This document shows positions 13,101-25,100 of a stretch of 64,000 nucleotides of DNA, piece by piece (positions within the stretch are counted from its first letter, which is position 1; every line of letters starts with the position of its first letter). The notes under the pieces are model-generated. The model worked only from the letters and a program-made list of their open reading frames with translations, made no database searches and was not told the origin of the DNA. The stretch is taken from assembly GCA_037783545.1 (NCBI GenBank), contig JBBELK010000298.1, forward strand, positions 4,464,001-4,528,000, in the 5' to 3' direction. The stretch is from Henricia sp. BOLD:AAB3569. Lineage: Eukaryota; Echinodermata; Asteroidea; Spinulosida; Echinasteridae. A program made the translations under genes and the position numbers.

Positions 13101-16100
13101 GTACATTTTGCCCAAAATGCTCTGTACATACATGTACATATCTAGGCCATTGACATCACAATATCACAATGAAACGAGATAAGTCGCGATTTAGATTATA
13201 ATGGATTCATGTATTCGACAAGGCACTGATGTAACAGTCACTTTGGAATTGCTTTCAAGACTGTTTCGCTTCAGTGATTTCATCCAGGTCCAAGCGGACC
13301 TATTTGAGCAAAGTAATCCTCACACCAATGAAATGACATTGACTGTTTCTGGGAGAAAGGGTTTTCTAAGGGTGACTAGAAAACAAATTTTGTTGGATTT
13401 TCAACCTGATGGAACCTGCATGGGATGAGCTAACCTCCGGAGCCGCATGTTTCAAAAACAGCTCTAGAAGTACAGGTTCTCAGGGAGGCACTTCAGGCAG
13501 AGTGGTGTACCCTGCCTCAGTGGCTCTCATGGAGGCTGGTTCAATATCAGCCTTGCCACAAGAGTTGTTTGTACATGTACATGTATGTATGTAACTGACT
13601 GATACAAAAATGTAAACTTCATCTATCAAGCTCTTCGATCTTTCAGTCACAATATGTGCATTTTATTTTTCATGCAACCATCAATTTGGAAATATACATG
13701 TACCAGGATCATGTGTTTTTTTTTTAAATGATAGGGAAACTACCAGTAACTTTGCCAATGTCCTTAGCTAAAAAGATAATCTGTGTCATGGAGTGCTCAC
13801 TGCACTCGGGTCACATCGCGTAAACGGCAAACTTGCAGTCTGCATGCGCGACAAAAGAATAGAGACATGCATCACAGAAAACCCTGAGAACTTTTGTGGG
13901 ATCTTTGATGTTGTCTGGAACAAACCTTAGAACCTTAGTGAGTTGTTGTTTCAGTTGTCGAGCAAATTCACATACATGTAAATTCCACCCATGTTCTGCC
14001 ATCTTCGTGCAAATCACATAACGCTCGTCGGTAGTAAGAGCACACTCCCCATTTGACAGGGGTAGCGAGAGCAAACACTAACCAGAGTGTCATTATACTT
14101 GCCATTCGTGCGTGCAGGAGTATTACTGACTTAGTACTGAGTACTTGTGTTAGAATGAGTACACGCCCGAATGCAGCCATGAGGTCGAAATTGATTCGGA
14201 TGTAACAGACACAATGACACAGCTTCAAGGAGTGATTAGGCAAATTCCTGACAAAAGGTGCAAGTGATCACCTTTTCCCTTTACCAACAGGTTTTTGGGT
14301 TGGGCAATAAAACCTACGAGCACTACAATGCAATGGGTATCTACGTTGACAAGAGACTGGAGGAACTGGGAGCAGAGAGGATCTATGATCTGGGTCTCGG
14401 TGATGACGATGGAAAGTGAGTTACAGGTCTCGGGTTCGAATCCTGATGAGGACCGTATGATTTTTATCTCATCCCATGTACATGTACGGTCATTTCATTT
14501 ATGTGTAGAATAGGCACCATACCAAAGATTGTGTTTGCTACTTTGCTCAGTTGTGCAACACCGAGTATCTGGCCGAATTGTCGTAGGTCTTAGGTTCGAA
14601 TCCTGATGAGGATCATATGATTTTTATATGTTTTTTGTTATTTGGTTATTTTGTTTTTGTGGAGAATAGGCACCGTACTAAAGACTGTGTTTGTTACTTT
14701 GCCATTCCGCGCATCCATGCAACATTGACTACGTGTACATGTATCTGCCTAGAGTGTCGAATGTCTCGGGTTCGAACTTGGATGAGGACCATATGAATTT
14801 TTTTCTTTTTCTTTGTCTCAATTACAGCATGGAAGAAGACTTTGTCACATGGCGTGAGCAGTTTTGGCCAGCCGTCTGCCTGCGGTTTGGAGTGCAAGCG
14901 ACTGGAGACGAGTCTAGGTATGGACAATGGGCTCGCTTCTATTACATTACCACAATTTGCAAGCCTCTCTTCTCTCTTCCCTCACTCCTTGCCCCTTTCG
15001 CCTTCCCTCTTCTCCTCCCCAAAAAAAATACAGATTAGAGCTGTGCACGGAATGTAAATCAGACATTCAAAAGTGCATATGATTTAATCATAATAATATC
15101 TAGGCATTTTTACATACATTGCCCACCAACTGTCGGGTTGCATTATGTAGCAATTTTTTTTCGGCAAAAAATTGCATAATATCGCGTTAATTGCAAATTT
15201 TGCAATTTGTTGCGATTTCTAATGACCTCTGCCGCAACATGCGCAAAAACATTTTTTAAAAATTGTGCTATTTTGTATTACCATACCTCAAACATATTCA
15301 TAAATGAAAGTTGCGTTCTTACTGGTCCATTCACTGTCACATGCCAGTAGTTATTTTTGCTGTTTATCCGCGTGCATGCCAAACGTGAAAGCGTAGTAAA
15401 CTACTGCCAGGGAAATAGTACGAAACAGCTGGGCGTAGCGCGCAGTACGTGCAACAGCACCACGCAGGTACAACAAGCGTGCACACACACAAGCTGAATG
15501 AAAAGATGGCTACACAAGCGAAATTTTACTTTCCGTTTTCTTGCGGTACCGGTAGGTGATTCCAAACTAGGGAAGAATATGTATGAGGTATGGTAAAACA
15601 AATATCACATGGTTCATTTCGCGTGGCTAGTCGATATTAGCTCCCCTCGGTATTTGAAGTTGACACTCTAGTTCCCTCGGCCTTCGGACTCGGGATCTAG
15701 CGTGTCAACTTCCAATCCCTGGGGGAGCTAATATCGACTATCCATGTGATATTTGTATACTTTTTTGGGGCAGGTTCAAAAGTAGCGCAACTGCTTGCGA
15801 AGCCATTTCGCAAGTTTCAGTTGATTTATATTATTTTGTTGTGAGCAGTTTTCATTACAGCAGTAAACATACCAGTACATTTCGATCTTACCTTTTAGCA
15901 TTCGCCAGTACTCCCTCAGAATAGAAGAGTTCCTTCCAGAGAAAGTCTTCACTGGTGAGGTGGCTCGCCTGGGCTCCTTCAGAACACAGAAAAGGTAAGA
16001 GAATTCTGAGTCACTTTTTGTAAATTTTGTAATATTTTGTAATGCATTCAAATTATATAGCTATATATCTTGAAATTACTCACAAGAAGTTGTTGCTAGG

Positions 16101-19100
16101 TCGACGGCTTGATCATTTTCCATACCGTCTTGTATGGTTTAAAGCCTGTAAACAGGATTTTTAATGTCCTAAAATTTTAATCGACTATTCTTTGGTTTCA
16201 AGTTCTTGACAACCGGTTGCTATCTTCCATTACTGTGTCCATACTATGGCACACCAAAGCGAAAATAACACTGTTAATTTAACGTCGACCCTAAAAAACA
16301 AGTCAACATAAAAAAGGTTGGCATGACTTTTAAATGTTGATAGACTGTTTGAAACCGGCATACCGTGCTTTTGTTGGCAAGTTTTTAAAAATGTATCCTT
16401 AACCACGCGTGAAAATAACGCCATTTTTAACAGTTCTCAAATCATGTAATCTGTTTTTAATTTTGAATAAAATTTGACATGTTATTGATAAGTTTCCGCA
16501 AATCCATTTTTGTGATCCATTTTTCTCAACAGACCATTTGACTCCAAGAACCCCTTCCTAGCTCCAGTCAAGGTCAACAGAGAACTGCACAAAGGCGGGG
16601 AGAGATCCTGCATGCACATTGAGTTTGACATCTCCGATTCCAAAATCAGGTCAGGAGATAAGGGTCTTAACATAAACAAACGGGAGCCAAAGTTTGACAT
16701 GTTGATGCTTTGTGCATGACATGCGCGCAGCGCAATCAAGAAAACGATCAGCGCGGACAGTGATTCTCTCAAAACAACAACGGAAGATTGCACGCACTAT
16801 CGCGTGGTCGAGCACACGCACTGATATCGTGCCCAACACATATTATGGGGATCCAGTGATAAAGGTGTATAGGACTCATCAGGGACTCGATTGAATAGGG
16901 TGTAGGGTCTACTGTTGTTTAAGTCTTTGTCACAGCGAACCCACGACGCATTTGTGCCACGACACGACAGAAAATTTGGGCAAATCGTGGGTCATCGGGG
17001 GTCGTCGCAAGACAGTCCTATGAAATTCTAAGCATCGTGGCATCGACTTGCTGTCGTGAGGCAAAATTGGACATGCATCTTTTTTGCTCGACGATTTTTT
17101 TTTGTGGTATCTATGTCTTGTGGCTGTCGTGAGTCTGTCCTACGACAGTCTTACGAAAAAACAGACCAGGCCTTGTTATATAGTCGGGAGACAGACGCGC
17201 GAGCGTCCCACGAGTGACCCACGACTGTTGTGCGACAGTCTTGCGACAGTCGCACGCGCATCCTACGAGTGAACCACGACCTAATCACGTGAAAAACAGC
17301 CCCTGACAATGCCCGACAACTTACGATGCTCCCACGAATGTCGCACGACTGACTTGCGACACACCCACGACATAACCACGACATATTTTTTTTTCTGTCG
17401 CGTCCCCATCGCCAAACCATCTTTAATGTGTCTTAGCCCTTGTGACCACTCGAAATAGATTTCAGGCATGTTGCAGGATCTGGCCACAACAAATATTTTA
17501 TGGGTCTACCACGACAAAATTTCGTACGATACGTTGTGCCCGGGGCTTTATGGCCGGCTGGGATCATGAAATTGAGTCTTTTTACCGAATTTGTTGGCTT
17601 GTTCAGGTACGAAGCCGGAGACCACGTGGCTGTATATCCCATCAATGATGAGGCTCTCGTTAACAGGATAGGAGAGCTCCTGGAGGCTGACTTGGATGTG
17701 GTTATAAGCTTGGACAATGTGGATGGTAAAACTCAAAATTGCTTGCTTATTTGTTAATTCAAATGTTATTTGTAGTTGCACTGGTAGAGCATCTGCCCGG
17801 TGAGTCGGAGGTCTCGGGTTTGAATCTCGATAAGGCCCTTACAATTTTTCTCTCATCCCAAGTTTGGTTGTTTCATTTCAATGGTGATCGGGCACCATAC
17901 CAGAAGTTGCATTTGTTACTTTGCACAGTTGCGCTACCATGTAACACCGACAGGAAAATTGCGTCTTTAGGAAAAACCTGAGGAAGTATGGGTCATTCTA
18001 TAAATTTGGGGTCCAATTTTTCTGTCCCCTTTTACGTCTGACATCTTGTAAAATGTTGTAGTTTGTAAATTCAGGACATATTCTTTAAATGCCTTCTATT
18101 TCATGGAGTGATTACATAAACTACAATTCATAAAAATATGTTTTGAAGGCATTTTTAATAATACTTGTATGGCAAATGGCAGTACATTGTATGTCATGTG
18201 TAACAAGGACAGGAAAATGTCACACGTTGGACCCCAAATTTATAGAATGACCCGTATACCAAATGTGCCTTATAGCTCAGCTGGTAGAGCATCCGCCCGG
18301 TGAGTCAGACGTTCGAATCCTAATAAGGCCCTTACGATTTTTCTCTCATCCCAAGTTTGGTTGTTTCATTTCAATGGTGATTAGGTACCATACCAGATGT
18401 TGCGTTAGTTTCACTGTAAAATTAGCAGGGTTTCCTTCAAAGGCAAAATGACAATGACATGTAGAAACAGCACATTCAAACATGATGTTGGGAGGAACAC
18501 AGTGAGAAGCAGTCAGACAGAAAGATGGGTTGGAGTGGAAAGCCAATTATGGGGAAAAAAAAGGGCAGGTCTGGGGCTGGAGGGTGAACAAAATTGGGTT
18601 GAAAAATTTGGATTTTTCAACCACGTGTTTTTGTACATTTCTCTACAGAGGACGCCAGTAAGAAACACCCATTCCCCTGCCCGTGCACCTACCGCACGGT
18701 ATTCTCACACTACTTAGACATCACGTCACCTCCCCGAACCAACGTACTCAAGGATATATCAGAGTATGCCACTGATCCCAAACACAAAGAGTTCCTGCAG
18801 TTGCTCAGCTCGGCTACTCCAGAAGGAAAGGTGAGCTAGCTTTCTTATTCATAAATACCTAAGACAGTTTATCCATTTGTATTGGTTGAGAACATGTCAT
18901 GTGGTCAGTTTTGATTGGACGATGAAAACTGATTGGCCTAGTTTTAAACACTTTGTAGTCGATAGTCAGTTTTAGTGCATATGGAATGCACATTCACACC
19001 TAATGCATAGTTCCGAGATTGCCCAGTTAACCCCCGCCCCTTAGATATTGTTGCTATGTGCTCACAAGCCATCGCAAAAAAATGGCGACACAACGTACAA

Positions 19101-22100
19101 AGCAACGGGACTCGGCATGGAAAGTACAGATTCATTGGAGAAAACTCAAAAGGTATTTATGTTTTAGGGTCGACAGTTACCGTAGCACACACTGAGCGAA
19201 GGGCTAGTAATGCAGGGATGACATATACATGTATTCATAAAAATGCGCTTTCCTACCTTTGAAAAGCAAATCACCCGACATTGAAACCAAAATTCACCCG
19301 GTCACTGGCGCATACAACATACAAACTGTATGGGCAGAAAATCGCGTGATTGTGTGATGATTGCATCACTTTGACCTATGTGGGCGCCGTCTGCTAGCTC
19401 TGTTGTGATTGGTCGGTGGGTTTGGCTTAATTGACAGGCCGGAACTATGCATTGGGCACAGTGTGACAAAAATTAGCCATGTTCACAGGTATACTGTGCG
19501 TAATATGTGTGATCGAAGACAAAACATTAAACTACAAGATGTACAGCACTTTGAACAACCTACAACAAGACCTGTAGGAAAGCACACAAGATTAAACAGC
19601 GAAACTTACTGTCATGGAATGGCAGGCAGTTTTACTTGAATATCTTGGACTCTGGCCGTTATCAGTGTCGGGGCCAATTTAATGGCGCCGTTTAGCACAC
19701 AAATTTGATTAGCACAGAATTTCTTTTCCTTGTAAAATGTGTTACAAACCAAATGTGTATGTCAAATTGTGTTTTTAGAAACAGTAGCAAAATATTAGTA
19801 AATACACATCACATACGATTTTGGCTGGCAACCCATTTTTGCAATACAAGACACCTTTATTCCCTCATTGAAAGCCATGCAATTTGTAACACACCTCTTA
19901 TGATTTACTTAGTATTACACCTGCAATTTTTTTACCACCCCCCCCCCCCCCCCCCCACCCCCGCCACCCCCTCCCCCCTGCTCTCCTGCATGCAAGCCAT
20001 ACACATCTGTCTAGACTACCCTCCCCCACCCAGAGTATGATAAAATACCAGGGCTTGAAATGCATAGTTCCGAGATTGCCCAGTTAACCCCGCCCCTTAT
20101 ATACTGTTGCTATGTGCTCACAAGCCATCGAAAAAAAATGGCGACACTACGTACAAAGCAACGGGACTCGGCATGGAAAGCACAGATTCATTGGAGAAAA
20201 CTCAAAGGTATTTATGTTTTAGGGTCGACAGTTACCGTAGCACACACTGAGCGAAGGGCTAGTAATGCAGGGATGACATACATGTATATTCATAAAAATG
20301 CGCTTTCCTACCTTTGAACAGCGAATCGCCCGACATTGAAACAAAAATTCACCCGGTCACTGGCGCATACAACATACAAACTGTATGGGCAGAAAATCGC
20401 GTGATTGTTTTTGATGATTGCATCACTTTGACCTATGTGGGCGCCGTCTGCTAGCTCTGTTGTGATTGGTCGGTGGGTTTGGCTTAATTGACAGGTCGGA
20501 ACTATGCATTGGGCACAGTGTGACAAAAATTAGCCATGTGCACAGGTATACTGTGCGTAATATGTGTGATCGAAGACAAAACATTAAACTACAAGATGTA
20601 CAGCACTTTGAACAACCTACAACAAGACCTGTAGGAAAGCACACAAGATTAAACAGCGAAACTTACTGTCATGGAATGGCAGGCAGTTTTACTTGAATAT
20701 CTTGGACTCAGGCCGTTACCAGTGTCGGGGCCAATTTAATGGCGCCGTTTAGCACAAAAATTTGATTAGCACAGAATTTCTTTTCCTTGTAAAATGTGTA
20801 TGTCAAATTGTGTTTTTAGAAACAGTAGCAAAATATTAGTAAATACACATCACATACGATTTTGGCTGGCAACCCATTTTTGCAATACAAGACACCTTTA
20901 TTCCCTCATTGAAAGCCATGCAATTTGTAACACACCTCATAAGATTTACTTAGTATTACACCTGCAATTTGTTTTACCCGCCCCCTTCTCTCCTGCATGC
21001 AAGCCATACACATCTGTCGAGACTACCCTCCCCCACCCAGAGTATGATAAAATACCAGGACTTCAAATACCCACACCATGTTTGATTTGCAGAAAGAGTA
21101 CAGCGAGTGGGTTATCCTGCCATTGTAGCTATCCTAGAGGAACTGCCCTCACTCAAACCACTCCTGGACTGGTGGCTTCCCCCTGGGAAAGCTAAACGAA
21201 CAAACCTAATACTGACTTGAAGCAATTGTGTTTGATTTGCAGAAAGAGTACAGCGAATAGGTAATCCATGACCATTGTTGTAGCTATCCTAGAGGATGTG
21301 CCCTCACTCAAACCAACCCTGGACAGGTGGCTTCCCCATCAGGGTAACATCCCGGGGAAGCTAAACAAATGCATCTAATACTGACTTGAAGCAATTGTGT
21401 TTGATTTGCAGAAAGAGTACAGCGAGTGGGTAATCCATGACCATTGTTGTAGCTATCCTAGAGGATGTGCCCTCACTCAAACCACCCCTGGACAGGTGGC
21501 TTCCCCATCAGGGTAACATTCCGGGGAAGCTAAACAAATGCATCTAATACTGACTTGAAGCAATTGTGTTTGATTTGCAGAAAGAGTACAGCGAGTGGGT
21601 GATCCATGACCATCGTAGCATTGTAACTATCCTAGAGGACTTGCCCTCGCTCAAACCCCCCCTGGATCATCTGTGTGAGCTGTTGCCCCGCCTGCACGCT
21701 CGCTATTACTCCATATCATCATCGCCAAAGGTGGGTCCTGGGCTGCTTTTCGAGCGCGGCACCAGGGATCCCTGGTGTTCCCTGGTGCTCGCCCGAAAGC
21801 GCGTTGGTGCACCAGATAGTGGCACCAACTGCTCCCGACCTCCGAGTCGTCGGTACAACTAGGAGACATGCGCAGTTGCGCGTACTCACGCATGACTCGG
21901 CGAAAATGGCTGGCGCGTTGTAGAATGATTCTGGAAATTTGGGTTGATATTTTGAATGTTCAAGCTTCCACATCGAAACCAAAAGTTGTAAATATTTTCA
22001 TGAATTATTTTCATCAGATATCTGTGATTTATTTTGTGGAAAACAAAGATTTTATTAGCAGGGATGTAATTTCTAATGACCGTGGTGCACCAGGGATCAC

Positions 22101-25100
22101 GATAACGCTTTTGAGCGCGTTTGTGTGTACGCATGTGTGTGACGTAACGTTCCCAACGCCTGGGAGCACCAGGGACAAGCGCTCGAAAGCAGCCCTAGAT
22201 GAGCATTTACATGTGATGGGGTCATTTTGTTACTGTGTCATCCTTATAAGATGCTTTTAAAAAACTGGGGTTTTGAACTCGTGTAGCCGACGACCGTTTT
22301 ATTAAAAACATAATTCAGCACAGCAAACAGCCTTAGAGCAAATATGCAAATGTCCCCTAATTGATAATAGAACGCATCATGCTCATGATAGGTTTGGTGA
22401 AATCCACCGCAGCATCCATCGTAGCCACGATCCATCGCAGCCCTTGAATCTATCGCAAGTCTTATTATGGACCTTAATTTTAATACAAAGAGTTGGGTGA
22501 AATCGACTCCTGGACTGTTAATATACTAATTTTTCACCTTGTAGTTCAATAAGGCCCTTACGATTTTTCTCTCATCCCAAGTTGGTCGTTTCATTTCAAT
22601 GGTGATTAGGCACCATACCAGATGTTATGTTCCTTGCTTGTAGTTCTTGAGATTACACCCAAATGCAATGCCCAGACAGTACTCGAGAGTAGCAAGAATG
22701 ACGGGTTCGATTGCAGCCATAAAGAATCTTACAGGACAAAATTGTTCCAAAATGTGAAACTTAGGTCACACGAATAACAACATCCCAATTTATTGTAGTA
22801 TTACTATTGTACAAATACAAGATTTTGTGCATGACCCCCTAAATTTATCGTAATTGATCAACGCCGTGAATTCTCATCGTCAATTGAGTTCAGACAGTAC
22901 TCGAGAGTAGCAAGAATGACGGGTTCGATTGCAGCCATAAAGAATCTTACAGGACAAAATTGTTCCAAAATGTGAAACTTAGGTCACATGAATAACAACA
23001 TCCCAATTTATTGTAGTATTACTATTGTACAAATACAAGATTTTGTGCATGACCCCCTAAATTTATCGTAATTGATCAACGCCGTGAATTCTCATCGTCA
23101 ATTGTATCCCGATTGTAATCGATTACAATAAATTGGCAAAAACCCTGTAAGCCCCAGCTTTAAAGTGATGCCTGGAATGCTTTGTGTGGCAAGTGATGTC
23201 TTTAATGCACTGCTCAAATTACACAGAGCATTCAGAGCGTAAGACGCTTAGAAAGTACCATGTTGGACAGAAATACATTCATGTGGTATTCATTGACATT
23301 GCTATCAGTACATTTTTTTAATGTCTACTTGTGAAGTAACATTTTGGATCAATGCAAATGGTACAATGAGCCTGTCACTATATTATTGTTATTCACTGCC
23401 CACAGCTGCACCCAACGAGCATCCACATCACAGCAGTACTCACCCGATACACCACCCGCGTGGGCCGCCAAGTCAACGGCGTGGCTACCTCATGGCTCAA
23501 ATGCAAGGTGCCCAACGGTCCCCAGAACCTGCCCACCGTGCCAATCTACGTGCGCAAGTCGCAATTCCGTCTGCCGTTCAAGCCTTCAACGCCGGTCATC
23601 ATGATCGGTCCTGGTACAGGACTGGCTCCCTTCAGGGGGTTCATCCAGGAGAGATACCACGCTAAGAAGGAAGGTAAGAAAAGTTGAATTTCAGAATGGA
23701 CGTATACAAAATTATCGCAAAACGGTGTATATCCATTTTAGGCATCTTGATAAAATAGTCTTTTTAAAATTCTCCTAAATACTGTTTAGTGTAATGTGCA
23801 AATAGCCGTTGAACGTCTTTGTAGATAGCATTTTTACGTGGACGCATTTTCCGTAAAACACACATGAAATACATTAGTTGGATTCGGTGATTGTCGTAAT
23901 GCGAGGGGTGTCGGTGACGAGGGCCGCAAGTTCTTTTTCTTATTCTTAGACATCCCCCACTCAAGAAACATCTTCTTGGGCATTATGAAAACAAATAATG
24001 TTTTTCATTCGTTTAGTGTTACGTATAGTTTCATTCGTTGAAAGATGGAATTATTTCATTCAGCTCAGATTCGCCTCATTAAATGGAACATTCCATCTTT
24101 TAAAGACATTACATGATTAGACAACTTTTAAAAACAGGAACAGCATTACACAAGTAAAGAATAATGTTGATAAACTGCCTTGTAGAACTTTCAGCAAAGA
24201 TGCAGTAATACTTCAGAAAACCTTGCATGGTAATTGTGTTGAATGAATGGTAAAAACAAATTGTCTGCAGACAAAATGTTCTTTAAAAAAAAAACCTTCA
24301 GTTGGCAATTTATCCGTTATCAGTTGGCAATTTATCCCACAAAAAAATCATGTGGTGTTTGTTACCTTTGCTATAAACACTTTATAGTAGGGTTTTTCTC
24401 GTCAACTTGTGAAGTAAAATTTTGGGTAACTGCAAATAATGTAATGGGGCTTTATCTCTTGAAAATACAGTAAACTCCAGCTATTAGCTGGTAACTTGGG
24501 AGTGGAAAAACCGCGGCCAATGCACTCAGACCGCGGTATGACCTTTTCTCAAAGGCGCCTTTTAGACGAAATGACGACTTACAAATGCCGACTTAGAAAC
24601 AAACATTTCAATGGAAATGCATTGTAGACGATCTGGACTTTCGTCGGACGGCCGACTTAGGCGATTTGCTGACTTGTACGATGTCGACTTGGCCGGAGTG
24701 TACTGTATTTGTATCACTGAATTCAGAAATATTCCTTAATTTGTATACTGCAACCCACAGGCAAACCCCTGGGAGAGACCATCTTGTTCTTTGGCTGTCG
24801 TAAGCGAGACCATGACTACATATATGAGGAGGAGCTGAAGGATTACGTGGACAACCAGACGCTGTCGGAAGTCCTCGTGGCCTTCTCCAGGGAGCAAGAT
24901 GAGAAACAGTACGTGCAGCATCTCATGCTCAATCACAAGGAGAAGATCTGGCAGTTACTGGATCAGGGAGGGCACATCTACGTCTGCGGGTGAGTGCACA
25001 GTTTTTGTTTAACAGTATTGCGTGTCAAAGGCTCCGTTCTCACAAGAGAAATCGCTTCTTTCGACGATTAGTTAATCATTGTAGGTTAATAAAGCGTCCG

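Noticed and set aside
19409-20696. Identical 76-aa frames at 19409 and 20466
   Set aside because: They are identical because the DNA is tandemly duplicated; they lie in a transposon-containing intron with no homology.
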